DNA of 64,000 bases from Clostridia bacterium (GCA_017541105.1 JAFXZS010000004.1:1-64000), one strand, 5' to 3'. Counted from the stretch's first letter, positions 54,322 to 63,305 are shown. Numbers and translations are program-made. The notes: generated by a model from the sequence alone, not told the origin.

Positions 54322-55371
54322 ATGAGGAAAATCGGTGTATTGACAAGCGGCGGCGACAGCCCGGGAATGAACGCGGCTGTGATGTCCGTAGCCCGCAGCG
54401 CCGCACTGTACAACATTCCGCTGATCGGAATCAAGCGCGGATACAACGGCCTGCTGAGGAAGAGCAGCAATATTCATGATGACCTGCAGGAGCTGACGCT
54501 GGATCTTGTTCTGGATATCGCGGATGAACCCGGTACCTATCTGCGGACAGCGCGATGCGACGAGTTCCGCCAGCTGGAATACCGGGAGATTGCCGTCCGG
54601 ACACTGAAAGCCATGGAGATTGACGGCCTGGTGGTGATCGGCGGAGACGGAAGCTTCAACGGCGCCAAATGCCTTTGTGAAATGGGCATTCCCTGCATCG
54701 GGATTCCGGGTACGATCGATAATGACCTGGGATACACGGAAATGTCTCTGGGATTTGACACGGCCGTGAACGTCTGCGTGGATGCCATCCGTAAAATCCG
54801 GGCAACCTCCCGAAGCCATGACCGTCCCGCAGTCGTGGAGGTCATGGGAAGGCATTGCGGGGATATCGCACTGACCGCCGCGGTTTCCACGGGCAGTGAG
54901 ATCGTTATCGTTCCCGAGGTTCCGTGGACGGTGGAAAGCATGGCGCTGAAATTGCAGAGCCAGCTGACCAAGGGCAATTTCCGGGCAACCATCGTCATGG
55001 CAGAAGGCTGTTATGAAGCCATGGCTCCCTTCAACCTGTACAAGTTCCTGACCGCGCACGGGAAGCCCTGTTATCCGGAGGAACCTATGAGCGCAGTGCG
55101 CTTCGCCTCCGTGATGAAGCGGATGTGCGGCGGAGCGGAGGCCCGGGCAACTGTTATCGGATATGTCCAGCGCGGCGCGGAGCCTACCGCCAGAGACAGC
55201 GCTTTCGCCTTCGAGGCCGGAAACCTGGCTGTGCGCCTGCTTCGCGACGGCATCAGCAACCAGGTGATCGGCATGCAGAAAGGCCGGGTCATGTATATGC
55301 CCATTATGGAAGCGCTGAAGTGCAAGAAACAGTTCAACACCACATTGTATGATCTGGTGAATTCGCTGTAA
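54322..55371 (+). CDS. pfkA: 6-phosphofructokinase
   Basis: The enzyme phosphorylates fructose-6-phosphate in glycolysis. The 349-residue protein has the ATP site GVLTSGGDSPGMNAA, GGDG (107-110), the catalytic PGTIDND motif, MGRHCG and PEVPW. A glycine ends the GGDG motif, which suggests the ATP-dependent rather than pyrophosphate-dependent form. TATACT boxes occur near 54261 and 54271, but the -35 is weak. A 12-base tandem duplication spans its stop codon. Confidence 0.94.
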   Translation: MRKIGVLTSGGDSPGMNAAVMSVARSAALYNIPLIGIKRGYNGLLRKSSNIHDDLQELTLDLVLDIADEPGTYLRTARCDEFRQLEYREIAVRTLKAMEIDGLVVIGGDGSFNGAKCLCEMGIPCIGIPGTIDNDLGYTEMSLGFDTAVNVCVDAIRKIRATSRSHDRPAVVEVMGRHCGDIALTAAVSTGSEIVIVPEVPWTVESMALKLQSQLTKGNFRATIVMAEGCYEAMAPFNLYKFLTAHGKPCYPEEPMSAVRFASVMKRMCGGAEARATVIGYVQRGAEPTARDSAFAFEAGNLAVRLLRDGISNQVIGMQKGRVMYMPIMEALKCKKQFNTTLYDLVNSL

Positions 55372-55386
55372 AAATCGCTGTAAAAA
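55363..55386 (+). repeat. Tandem 12-base duplication at the pfkA stop
   Basis: TCGCTGTAAAAA occurs twice in direct succession. The first copy holds the pfkA stop TAA, so the second provides a duplicate of the same end. Confidence 0.9.
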
Positions 55387-55401
55387 TCCCGGATTGCCAT
55401 A

Positions 55402-55430
55402 TTGACAATTCCATCGGGATATGGTATTCT
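55402..55430 (+). promoter_or_regulatory. Promoter of infC-rpmI-rplT
   Basis: Consensus TTGACA and TATTCT are 17 bases apart, with TGG before the -10. It lies 30 bases after the pfkA stop. Confidence 0.85.
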
Positions 55431-55437
55431 CCCATTT

Positions 55438-55565
55438 GTTTGAAAGCAGAGGCCTGCCCGTCTCTCACCTTGTGTGGTTTTCACCGCCGGGTTTTGAAGC
55501 ATCCTGTATAAAGGATTTTGCTGAGCATCGATGAGCGACGGGTTTTGCCCGCCGCTCATTTTATT
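55438..55565 (+). promoter_or_regulatory. infC leader with terminator (L20-leader-like)
   Basis: The roughly 130-base leader contains several stem-forming pieces and ends with ATGAGCGACGGG and CCCGCCGCTCAT, a hairpin with one mismatch followed by TTTATT. This is the arrangement of the L20-autoregulated infC leader of Bacillota, where L20 binding favours termination. The L20-binding site itself was not mapped. Confidence 0.75.
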
Positions 55566-55575
55566 CCGGAGGTGT

Positions 55576-56157
55576 ATGGACATCGCAACCGAACTGATGA
55601 TCAATGAGGAAATCCGCGACAAGGAAGTTCGACTGATCGACGAGAACGGCGAACAGCTTGGTGTCATGTCGACGCAGCAGGCGCTGCAGCTGGCGGATGA
55701 AAGAGGGTATGATCTGGCAAAGATCCAGCCTTCTGCCGTGCCCCCTGTATGCAAGCTGCTGGATTATGACAAATACCGCTATGAGCAAAGCAAGCGGGAG
55801 CGCGAGAACCGGAAGAATCAGCGCGTTGTCGATATCAAGGAAGTGCAGCTGTCTGCCACGATCGAAGAAAACGACGTGAATACAAAGGCAAAGATGGCCA
55901 TCCGCTTCCTGGAGAACGGCGACAAGGTCAAGGTATCCATTCGCTTCCGCGGCCGCCAGATTACGCACAGCGAGATCGGTATGAAGGTGATGCTGGATTT
56001 CGCAGAACGCTGCAAGGACGTCAGCATGGTGGAGCGCCGCCCGCTGCTGGATGGCCGCAACATGATCATGATCCTGGCTCCCAAAGCCATGAAGGCTTCT
56101 TTTGCCGAAAAGAAGGCAAAGAGGGAGATCGCTGCCTCGAAAGAGACGCAGGAATAA
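55576..56157 (+). CDS. infC: Translation initiation factor IF-3
   Basis: IF-3 keeps ribosomal subunits apart and checks the start codon. The 193-residue protein has the ELMINEEIRDKEVRLIDENG N-terminus, the PPVCKLLDYDKYRYEQSKRE linker and the C-terminal RNA-binding half with IRFRGRQITHSEIG. GGAGG is only 3 bases from the ATG at 55576. An in-frame ATC at 55582 has optimal spacing of 9, so initiation at AUC, the kind of rare codon infC uses for self-control, is an alternative. Confidence 0.92.
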   Translation: MDIATELMINEEIRDKEVRLIDENGEQLGVMSTQQALQLADERGYDLAKIQPSAVPPVCKLLDYDKYRYEQSKRERENRKNQRVVDIKEVQLSATIEENDVNTKAKMAIRFLENGDKVKVSIRFRGRQITHSEIGMKVMLDFAERCKDVSMVERRPLLDGRNMIMILAPKAMKASFAEKKAKREIAASKETQE

Positions 56158-56181
56158 CCGCACTGGAAGGAGGACCAAGCT

Positions 56182-56382
56182 ATGCCTAAACAGAAATCCC
56201 ATCGCGGAGCTGCCAAGCGCTTTTCCTTTACCAAATCCGGTATTGTAAAGCATAAGCAGATGAACGCCAACCATCAGGTGCACCTGAAGACCACCAAACG
56301 CACCCGTCACCTGCGGAACGCCGGTATTGTCGACAATGCCGCCGAAGCCCGCACCATTCATAAGCTGCTGCCTTACAAATAA
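56182..56382 (+). CDS. rpmI: 50S ribosomal protein L35
   Basis: The 66-residue basic protein has the L35 opening KQKSHRGAAKRFSFTKSGIVK and the RHLRNAGIVD segment. An AAGGAGG site precedes it. It lies between infC and rplT as is conserved. Confidence 0.97.
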   Translation: MPKQKSHRGAAKRFSFTKSGIVKHKQMNANHQVHLKTTKRTRHLRNAGIVDNAAEARTIHKLLPYK

Positions 56383-56412
56383 GCTCATTTACCGGCAAGG
56401 AGGAAAGAAATC

Positions 56413-56760
56413 ATGGCACGCATTAAGAGGGCTGTCAATGCCCATAAGAGTCGCCGCAAGGTCATGAAGCTGGCGAAGGGCTACTGGGGAGCAAAATCCA
56501 AGCAGTACCGCGCCGCGAAAGAACAGGTTGCACGCAGCCTGCGTTACGCATTCGTAGGAAGGAAGCTCCGCAAGCGCGAATTCCGCCGCCTGTGGATTAC
56601 CCGTATCAATGCCGCGGCCCGGCTGAACGGAATGAGTTATTCCGCGTTCATTGCCGGACTGAAGAAGCAGAATATCGAAGTGAACCGCAAGATGCTGGCT
56701 GATCTGGCTGTCAACGATGCCGCCGGCTTTGCCAAGCTCGTGGAAATTGCGAAACAGTAA
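56413..56760 (+). CDS. rplT: 50S ribosomal protein L20
   Basis: L20 is an early assembly protein of the 50S subunit and a repressor of its own operon in many bacteria. The 115-residue protein has the [27 protein letters not shown] opening (in parts) and [14 protein letters not shown]. It ends the infC operon; a terminator follows. Confidence 0.97.
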   Translation: MARIKRAVNAHKSRRKVMKLAKGYWGAKSKQYRAAKEQVARSLRYAFVGRKLRKREFRRLWITRINAAARLNGMSYSAFIAGLKKQNIEVNRKMLADLAVNDAAGFAKLVEIAKQ

Positions 56761-56775
56761 TCGCGCAACACCTCA

Positions 56776-56806
56776 TGTGCCTGTGAAACCGTTCACAGGC
56801 ACATTT
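56776..56806 (+). terminator. Terminator after rplT
   Basis: TGTGCCTGTGAA and TTCACAGGCACA pair perfectly over 12 bases around ACCG and are followed by TTTTAT. Confidence 0.92.
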
Positions 56807-56893
56807 TATATTTTTGCCTGGATTTTCAGGTTCCGTATTTTCTTTGTTTCCCGAAATTGTTAACTTTCCGTACACAATTCATTCAAAATAGTT

Positions 56894-56902
56894 TGCTATG
56901 AT
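56894..56902 (+). promoter_or_regulatory. Extended -10 promoter of the efflux operon
   Basis: TGC-TATGAT lies 48 bases before the adaptor gene. No good -35 hexamer is visible. Confidence 0.5.
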
Positions 56903-56950
56903 GCAAACCGTAAATTACGGCATGGAGTCCGAGAAAGCGGGGGACAGCAA

Positions 56951-57994
56951 ATGAGCGAGAACGAAAAGCTCAAAGAAAAGGAAAAGGCAAAGAAGTCCCG
57001 GAAAATCCGGAGACGGATCAGACGCCTGATCGTGCTGGCGATCCTCCTGGTACTGATCGGAGGCATCGGCTTTTTGGTCGTACGGAAGCTGCAGCGGGAT
57101 TATACCGTGACGTACGACACCTATACGACGACGATGGGAAGCATTTCCAATTCCATGAGTTACAGCGGAAGCATGCAGCTGATCAACAACACGACGTACA
57201 CAGCGGAGAATGATGCAAAAGTCCGGGAGGTCTATGTATCGGCCGGGGACCATGTGGCGGAGGGAGCCAAGCTGATGCGCCTGTCAGACGGAACCACCCT
57301 GACAGCCGAATTCGACGGGACAGTCAATAAGGTCGAGGCGGAGAAGGGGGATTCGGTACAGAAGGACGATACCCTGGTGCAGGTGGCTGATTTCGGCAAA
57401 ATGCAGGTTTCTTTCCGGATCGGTGAAAGTGATATCTCCCAGATGACGGTCGGGCAGAATGTACGCGTAACGGTGGCTTCCGCGGACGCTACATTTGACG
57501 CGGCGGTCAAGAGCATTGATTACGCATCCTACACGGGAAACAACGTGGCCTACTACACGGCACTGGTCGAGGTCGATACTTCCGGGTCAAGCAATATTTA
57601 TCCCGGGATGCAGGCGACGGTCACCGTTTCCAAGGAAGAGGTGACGGATGTCATCATTCTGAAGATGGATGCCATCTCCACGGCCATGGATAATTCAGCT
57701 TACGTCTATGTGCAGCAGGAGGATGGCACCATGACGGAACAGCCGATCACAGTGGGCGTTTCCAACGGGAACTATGTGGAGATTAAGGAAGGGCTCAGCG
57801 AAGGGGAAACCGTCTACGTGGTCGCGAAGACTGAGGAGAAGGAAACCGGATTGCTGGCCGGGCTCTTCGGAACACAGCAGGTGAATGTTCCCAGCGGCTT
57901 CGGCGGAGGCGGAAGCCGGCCAGGCGGCGGAAGCGGTTTCGGCGGCGGAAGCGGCGGGAGCGGGTTCCCGTCCAATTTCAGCCCGGGCCGATAA
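56951..57994 (+). CDS. MacA/HlyD-type efflux adaptor protein
   Basis: The 347-residue protein has a basic N-terminus and one membrane anchor (about 25-45). Lipoyl-like and beta-barrel domains follow (EVYVSAGDHVAEGAKLMRL, VNKVEAEKGDSVQKDDTLVQV, GQNVRVTVASADATF, YPGMQATVTVSKEEV). A Gly-rich tail (about 312-347) with GSGFGGGSGGSGF closes it. It is the adaptor of a MacAB-like ABC system, with the ATPase and permease immediately downstream. No outer membrane channel is expected in a Gram-positive cell. Ribosome site GGGGGA. Confidence 0.88.
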   Translation: MSENEKLKEKEKAKKSRKIRRRIRRLIVLAILLVLIGGIGFLVVRKLQRDYTVTYDTYTTTMGSISNSMSYSGSMQLINNTTYTAENDAKVREVYVSAGDHVAEGAKLMRLSDGTTLTAEFDGTVNKVEAEKGDSVQKDDTLVQVADFGKMQVSFRIGESDISQMTVGQNVRVTVASADATFDAAVKSIDYASYTGNNVAYYTALVEVDTSGSSNIYPGMQATVTVSKEEVTDVIILKMDAISTAMDNSAYVYVQQEDGTMTEQPITVGVSNGNYVEIKEGLSEGETVYVVAKTEEKETGLLAGLFGTQQVNVPSGFGGGGSRPGGGSGFGGGSGGSGFPSNFSPGR

Positions 57995-58007
57995 TGGGGT
58001 GAGTGCA

Positions 58008-58706
58008 ATGGCGGAAGGCATTTTCTTTGAGATGAAGGGAATTGATAAAGACTATATCATGGGCGGCGAGCCGGTCCATGTGCTCAAAAAAATAGATCTT
58101 TCCATTGAAGAGGGCGAGTATCTGTCCGTCCTGGGGCCATCCGGCAGCGGAAAATCCACGCTGATGAATATCATCGGATGCCTGGACACACCCACTGCCG
58201 GACAGTATATCCTGCGGGGCCGCGAGGTGGAAGAGCTGGATGAGGTGGAACTGGCACAACTGAGAAGCCTGGAAATCGGTTTCATTTTCCAGAACTCCCA
58301 GCTGCTGAACCGGCTGACAGCCCGGAAAAATGTGGAACTGCCGCTGATCTATGCCGGCGTTCTGCCGAAGGAACGGCGGAGAAGGGCGGAAGCCATGCTT
58401 GAACGGGTCGGCCTGGCAGACCGGATGGATCACCTTCCGACACAGCTGTCCGGCGGCCAACAGCAGCGCGTGGCCATTGCCAGGGCGCTGGTCGGGAACC
58501 CTTCCCTGCTGCTGGCAGACGAGCCCACCGGGGCCCTGGACCAGAAGACCGGCGCACAGATCATGGAGCTTTTCAGTGAACTGAACCGGGAGCACCATAC
58601 GGTCATCATGATCACCCACGATATGAACATCGCCGCTCATGCCCGGAGAATTATCCGGATTATTGACGGAGAAATCATGGAAGGAGGGTCGACAAAGGAT
58701 GCTTAA
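58008..58706 (+). CDS. MacB-type ABC transporter ATPase
   Basis: The 232-residue ATPase has Walker A GPSGSGKST (about 43-51), Q-loop FIFQNSQLL, signature LSGGQQQRVAIARAL and Walker B LLLADEPTGALD. It belongs to the LolD/MacB/FtsE group that powers peptide, lipoprotein or drug export. Its end overlaps the permease gene by 8 bases. Confidence 0.94.
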   Translation: MAEGIFFEMKGIDKDYIMGGEPVHVLKKIDLSIEEGEYLSVLGPSGSGKSTLMNIIGCLDTPTAGQYILRGREVEELDEVELAQLRSLEIGFIFQNSQLLNRLTARKNVELPLIYAGVLPKERRRRAEAMLERVGLADRMDHLPTQLSGGQQQRVAIARALVGNPSLLLADEPTGALDQKTGAQIMELFSELNREHHTVIMITHDMNIAAHARRIIRIIDGEIMEGGSTKDA

Positions 58707-59910
58707 ATCAATCCGGAGTACCGTCGTCATGCTGGGCGAATGCGTCCGGATGTCACTGGATAACATCCTGAGCAACAAGGTACGCTCATTCCTGACGCTG
58801 CTGGGTATTATGATCGGTGTTACAGCGGTTATCGCACTGATTTCCACTGTGTCCGGAGTCTCCGGTTCCATTTCTACCTCCTTCTCCAGCATGGGCGCGG
58901 GAAGGTTGTCGGTGAGTATTACCGGAAGCGATCTGAAAACTGGCATGACACCGGAAGACCTGGCAGAGATTTCATCCCTGGACAGCGTGGACGGCCTGGT
59001 GCCCAGCGTCAGCCTGAACGGGCGGGTTTCCTATGAACGAACCGTTGAAACCAACGTCACCGTTTCCGGCAGGAATGCCTATTATTTTCAGAGCAATCCC
59101 GATCTGATCCTGCAGGGAAGGGCACTGAATTTTATTGATGACGACAACAGCACCTATTGCTGCGTAATCAGCCAGGAAATGGTGGATACGTTCTTCTTCG
59201 GCGTCAATCCGCTGGGAAAAACAATCTATATTTCCGGAATTCCCTTTACTGTGGTCGGTCGGTTTGAGGAGGATTCCGGCGGAGGCGTCGCCTCGATCTT
59301 CAGCGGCACACCGAACATCCTGATTCCCTATACCACGGCAATGAAGATCAACAATACCCGGGAAATAACCAGCTTTACCGTCTACCTGAAGGAGGGGACG
59401 GACTCCGAAGCCGCAGCTTCGGAAATCGAAGAGCGTATGGATACCCTGTTCGATTACGAGGATGACTGCTTTACAGTGACCAGTATGAGCAGCATCGAAG
59501 AGACGATGGAAACCATGATGAGCATGATGAGCAGCCTGCTGGCCGGCATTGCTTCCATTGCGCTGATTGTCGGCGGTATCGGCATCATGAACATGATGCT
59601 GACAACTGTCAACGAACGTACGGTGGAGATCGGCCTGAAAAAAGCCCTTGGTGCGATCTCCTGGCAGATTCAGGCGCAATTCCTGATTGAATCCTTCCTG
59701 CTCTCCATGATCGGCGGCCTGCTGGGGGTGGTGGCAGGACTTGGATTGAGCTACGCGCTGTGCAAGGTGCTTGAAACAAGCTTTGTATTGAACACCGGCG
59801 CGATTGTGCTCGGCGTCGGATTTTCCGCCGCTGTCGGAATTCTATTCGGATGGGCCCCGGCCCGGAAAGCCAGTAAACTGAACCCGATAAATGCTCTGCG
59901 AGCATCCTGA
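58699..59910 (+). CDS. MacB/FtsX-type ABC transporter permease
   Basis: The 403-residue permease has an N-terminal membrane helix (about 27-48; FLTLLGIMIGVTAVIAL), a large extracellular MacB_PCD domain (about 50-260) and the FtsX domain with three helices, including IVGGIGIMNMMLTTVNERTVEIGLKKALGA in parts. AAGGAGGG lies 10 bases upstream of the chosen ATG. It forms a transporter with the preceding ATPase. Confidence 0.93.
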   Translation: MLKSIRSTVVMLGECVRMSLDNILSNKVRSFLTLLGIMIGVTAVIALISTVSGVSGSISTSFSSMGAGRLSVSITGSDLKTGMTPEDLAEISSLDSVDGLVPSVSLNGRVSYERTVETNVTVSGRNAYYFQSNPDLILQGRALNFIDDDNSTYCCVISQEMVDTFFFGVNPLGKTIYISGIPFTVVGRFEEDSGGGVASIFSGTPNILIPYTTAMKINNTREITSFTVYLKEGTDSEAAASEIEERMDTLFDYEDDCFTVTSMSSIEETMETMMSMMSSLLAGIASIALIVGGIGIMNMMLTTVNERTVEIGLKKALGAISWQIQAQFLIESFLLSMIGGLLGVVAGLGLSYALCKVLETSFVLNTGAIVLGVGFSAAVGILFGWAPARKASKLNPINALRAS

Positions 59911-59933
59911 AAAAGAAAGAGAGGACAAACAAC

Positions 59934-61229
59934 ATGAAGAAGCGGTTATTCACTTGTCTGGCAGTAATGCTTTGCGGAGTTCTCCTGATTACAGGCGCCT
60001 GTGCGGATTCCATTACCCTGAGCGGCACAGTTATCCCGGCTGAATCAATCCAGGTTTGCGCGCCTATCGGAGGTACCGTCGGTGCAGTTTTGGTTGAAGC
60101 GGGACAAAAGGTGCAGGCAAAGGACCTGCTCTATACGATGAGAACCACCAAAATCTACGCGGAAGAAGACGGAACGGTCACGGGCGTGTTCGGCCAGCCC
60201 GGAGGTTCGGCTGACACAGTGACAAACCGGTACGGCGCGGTCCTGTATCTGGAAGGAAAAAACGCTTTCACCGTGAGCGCTTCCACAGACAATGCCTACG
60301 CCACTATCGAGACCAAATTTGTTCACGCGGGAGAAACGGTGTGGCTGCAGTGCAGAAGCAACGCGGACCGTAAGGGCAAGGGCATCATCACAAAGATTGA
60401 CGGCAACAGCTATGAAATCGAAGTGACAGAGGGGAACTTTATCCATAAGGATTCTGTGGAAATCTACCGGGATGAGGCGCATACCGCCACACTGAAGATC
60501 GGCCGCGGGACTGCCAGCCGGACAACGCCCACTGCCGTAACGCCCACCGGCGCCATCGTACAGATTGCCGTGAAGGACGGCGATGAGGTCAAACGCGGCG
60601 ATCTGCTGCTGGAAACACTGGACGATAACTTTGAAGGCTATGTCATGAGCGGAACTGAAATCACCGCAGGCCAGGCCGGCGTTGTGGGCAGTATCAGCGT
60701 CCAGACAGGCGATAGCGTTCAGAAGGACAGCGTTGCAGCCGTCATCTATCCTGTGGACAAGATGCGGGTCGAAGCAACCGTTCCAGAAGAATACTCCAGC
60801 CAGATCCAGGAAGGAGATTCCGTGACCGTTGAACTGGAAACGGATGAAAACAGGACCTTCCAGGGAACCGTGGTTCTTATCTCCTCAGTGGCGGAAGAAG
60901 GAGCCGAGGAAGTATGCTATCGGATCGTCGCGGAGTTTACGCCCGATGAAGCCGTCCGTTTCGGAATGAGCGCTTCCATCACTGCCGGAGAGGAGCCTGA
61001 ACCGGAGACGGAGGCGGATGAAGTCCCTGCTGCGGATGAGGACGCGGAACCGGATGAAACGGCGACAGAAGAGGGAGAAAACGCATCCGGGGAAGCTGAA
61101 ACGGCAGAAGGCGAAAAGAAGGAACGTCCTGAGAAGCCGGAGGGTTTTGATCCTTCCAATCTGCCGGAAGGCTTTGATCCTTCCAATTTGCCGGAACGGC
61201 CCGAAAACGGAGAGAAACCGAACAACTGA
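59934..61229 (+). CDS. Secreted HlyD-like adaptor with repeat tail
   Basis: The 431-residue protein has a signal peptide (about 1-24) and tandem biotinyl-lipoyl-like and barrel segments (PIGGTVGAVLVEAGQKVQAKDLLYTM; GVVGSISVQTGDSVQKDSVAAVIY). This is an efflux-adaptor layout without a membrane anchor. The last 90 residues are acidic and end in the duplicated motif EGFDPSNLPEGFDPSNLPE. It is the fourth gene of the efflux operon, 23 bases after the permease, so this locus has two adaptor-like proteins. How the second one works is unknown. Confidence 0.82.
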   Translation: MKKRLFTCLAVMLCGVLLITGACADSITLSGTVIPAESIQVCAPIGGTVGAVLVEAGQKVQAKDLLYTMRTTKIYAEEDGTVTGVFGQPGGSADTVTNRYGAVLYLEGKNAFTVSASTDNAYATIETKFVHAGETVWLQCRSNADRKGKGIITKIDGNSYEIEVTEGNFIHKDSVEIYRDEAHTATLKIGRGTASRTTPTAVTPTGAIVQIAVKDGDEVKRGDLLLETLDDNFEGYVMSGTEITAGQAGVVGSISVQTGDSVQKDSVAAVIYPVDKMRVEATVPEEYSSQIQEGDSVTVELETDENRTFQGTVVLISSVAEEGAEEVCYRIVAEFTPDEAVRFGMSASITAGEEPEPETEADEVPAADEDAEPDETATEEGENASGEAETAEGEKKERPEKPEGFDPSNLPEGFDPSNLPERPENGEKPNN

Positions 61230-61265
61230 CGCCTGATGATATTTGATGAGAGGATTATTCTTCTA

Positions 61266-62030
61266 TCAATAGATATACTCGGTCCCAAGGGTTCCGTTTA
61301 CAGCGGGATCCGTGGAATCCACCCCTGTGAAGCACTCCGGGAACAGGCCGGCAGTGCTTCTTTTTTCACCGGCGGATTCCAGGTGAGAGATATCTCCCAG
61401 CCGGGTAATCCGGAATGAGACCACACCTTTGGTACGCTCTTCGGTGACCACCTCTGTCAGGGAGGAAGGGAGCGCCAGAGTGCGGTGCCAGAGCACAACG
61501 GGTGAGGTCTCCGTCAGCACACCCAGAATGGCCATGGAAATACCAAAGTGGCAGAACAAGGCAATGGTATCCCGCGGATTGTTTTCTACGCGCCATACCG
61601 GGCCGTCTTTCCGGAATCCATACCGGCCCAGAAGATCCTGCACACCGGTCACGGTTTCCTGCCAGACGATACGGACATCCCCATTTCCGAAGAGAGGAGC
61701 GTCCGTCCAGGTGCGGATATCGTACACGCCGGGAAGCGAAGTCCACAGGAGAGGAGGAAGATCCCAGGGAAGGCGGGGCTTACCGGTTTCCGGATCGGAA
61801 CAGCGGCCCCGGAACTCCTGCAGCCAGGGGAGCGATTCGGCTGCGCGGTGCAGGCGATTCAGCGTATACGCAGCGGTTTCCTTCGCGCGCCCAAGCGGAG
61901 ACACGTAGAAATCACGGATCTGATAATTGGCCAGGCGCCGGCTGAGAAGATCCGCCTCTGTCCGGCCTTTGGCAGTCAGGGAATCAATCGTGTAATCAGG
62001 TTCCGCGTGGCGAATAAGCAATATGCGCAT
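61266..62030 (-). CDS. Histidine phosphatase superfamily protein
   Basis: The 254-residue protein belongs to the phosphoglycerate mutase-like branch. It opens with the catalytic RHAEPD motif (H8), and continues with SPLGRAKETA and a second histidine in ALFCHFGI. The common RHGE is RHAE here. The substrate is unknown; it could be a sugar phosphate or alpha-ribazole type phosphatase. A GGAGG site precedes the ATG. It is convergent to the efflux operon and divergent from the GH8 gene. Confidence 0.87.
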   Translation of the reverse strand: MRILLIRHAEPDYTIDSLTAKGRTEADLLSRRLANYQIRDFYVSPLGRAKETAAYTLNRLHRAAESLPWLQEFRGRCSDPETGKPRLPWDLPPLLWTSLPGVYDIRTWTDAPLFGNGDVRIVWQETVTGVQDLLGRYGFRKDGPVWRVENNPRDTIALFCHFGISMAILGVLTETSPVVLWHRTLALPSSLTEVVTEERTKGVVSFRITRLGDISHLESAGEKRSTAGLFPECFTGVDSTDPAVNGTLGTEYIY

Positions 62031-62059
62031 GAAGTCCTCCGATAACCTTTCTCTTTTCT

Positions 62060-62088
62060 ATTTTACAGGGAGGAAAAGAGAAATTCAA
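62060..62088 (-). promoter_or_regulatory. Promoter of the histidine phosphatase gene
   Basis: On the minus strand, TTGAAT (62088-62083) and TAAAAT (62065-62060) are 17 bases apart. It is back to back with the GH8 promoter. Confidence 0.65.
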
Positions 62089-62090
62089 GC

Positions 62091-62119
62091 TTGACAGCAT
62101 GCATTCTCTCCATCATAAT
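62091..62119 (+). promoter_or_regulatory. Promoter of the GH8/GH120 genes
   Basis: Consensus TTGACA and CATAAT are 17 bases apart, 55 bases before the GH8 start. Confidence 0.8.
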
Positions 62120-62128
62120 ACAAATGGA

Positions 62129-62144
62129 ATAAGTTCGTACAAAT
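62129..62144 (+). promoter_or_regulatory. AraR-like operator candidate
   Basis: ATAAGTTCGTACAAAT matches 13 of 16 positions of the B. subtilis AraR box as I remember it (ATTTGTACGTACAAAT). It begins 10 bases after the -10, at the likely transcription start, a position where a repressor would block initiation. No regulator gene is visible in the window. Confidence 0.45.
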
Positions 62145-62174
62145 TACGCTATAACCTGAGATGACGGAGGCAAT

Positions 62175-63305
62175 ATGAGCAACGGCAGGCCGGCAGGCGA
62201 TTATTACCCGAATTATCTTGCTGAGATCGGTATCAGCGCAGAACAGGCACAGGACCTGGTGAACCATGCTTTTGACACAATTTTCTTCGATCCGGAGGAA
62301 AACTTCTGCCATCGTACGGAAGAGGATGCCTGGTGCATGGTGGATACCGGCAACGTGGACGCAAGAACCGAGGGCATGAGCTACGGAATGATGATGTGTG
62401 TCCAGATGGACCGGAAAGATATTTTTGATAAGCTCTGGACATTTTCGGACCGTTACATGCGGCTGAAGGAGGGGCCGAACGCGGGATATTTCGCCTGGTC
62501 GGTACAGCTGGACGGGAAACACAACGCGGAAGGCCCGGCGCCGGACGGAGAGGAATACTTCGCAATGGCGCTGTTCATGGCAGCCGCCCGGTGGGGAGAC
62601 GGGGAGGGTCTGTATAACTACACAGCGCAGGCCAGGGAGATTCTCCGGCACGCGGTGCATCAGCACGAGATGATTCCCGGCGGCCAGCCCATGTGGGAGC
62701 CTGAAAACGGATATGTCCGCTTTGTTCCGGGCATGAAGATATCCGATCCGAGCTATCATCTTCCGCATTTCTATGATCTGTTTGCACAGAAGGCGGACGA
62801 AGAGGACCGGAACTTCTGGAAGTGGGCCGCGGAGCAAAGCCGGAAGTATCTGATCCGGTCCGCAGATCCGGAGACGGGACTGAGCCCGGAATATGCCGAC
62901 TATAACGGGAAGGCGGTTCTGCTGTTCGGTAAGCCATGGGTATACTATTCCGACGCGTACAGGGTGGCGGAAAATATCGCACTGGACCATGTATGGTTCG
63001 GTCCGCATCCGGAAGAAGATGATGTGACCACGCGGCTGCAGGATTTCTTTGCGAAGCAGAACCTGCAGGATCTGCGGGCATATGAGCTGGACGGCACACC
63101 GCAGACGGAGCCTGCTATGCATCCTACCGCGATTCTGGCTGTGCTCGGCGCGGCCTCCATCTCCAGCAAAAGCGTACACCGGACACGGTTCCTAAAGCTT
63201 TTTGTCCAGACGCCTCTGAGGAAAGGCGTCCGTCGGTACTACGATAACTGCCTCTATTTCTTCTGTCTGCTGATGCTGACGGGGAATTACCGGATATATC
63301 TGTAA
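62175..63305 (+). CDS. GH8 reducing-end xylose-releasing exo-oligoxylanase
   Basis: Enzymes of this type remove xylose from the reducing end of xylo-oligosaccharides. The 376-residue protein has no signal peptide and matches the GH8 Rex layout: the catalytic motif RTEGMSYGMMMCVQMD with E66 as likely proton donor, NAGYFAWSV, PDGEEYFAMALFMAA, and DPSYHLPHFYDLFA. The following gene is a GH120 beta-xylosidase, which supports a xylo-oligosaccharide role. GGAGG lies 7 bases before the ATG. Confidence 0.9.
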   Translation: MSNGRPAGDYYPNYLAEIGISAEQAQDLVNHAFDTIFFDPEENFCHRTEEDAWCMVDTGNVDARTEGMSYGMMMCVQMDRKDIFDKLWTFSDRYMRLKEGPNAGYFAWSVQLDGKHNAEGPAPDGEEYFAMALFMAAARWGDGEGLYNYTAQAREILRHAVHQHEMIPGGQPMWEPENGYVRFVPGMKISDPSYHLPHFYDLFAQKADEEDRNFWKWAAEQSRKYLIRSADPETGLSPEYADYNGKAVLLFGKPWVYYSDAYRVAENIALDHVWFGPHPEEDDVTTRLQDFFAKQNLQDLRAYELDGTPQTEPAMHPTAILAVLGAASISSKSVHRTRFLKLFVQTPLRKGVRRYYDNCLYFFCLLMLTGNYRIYL

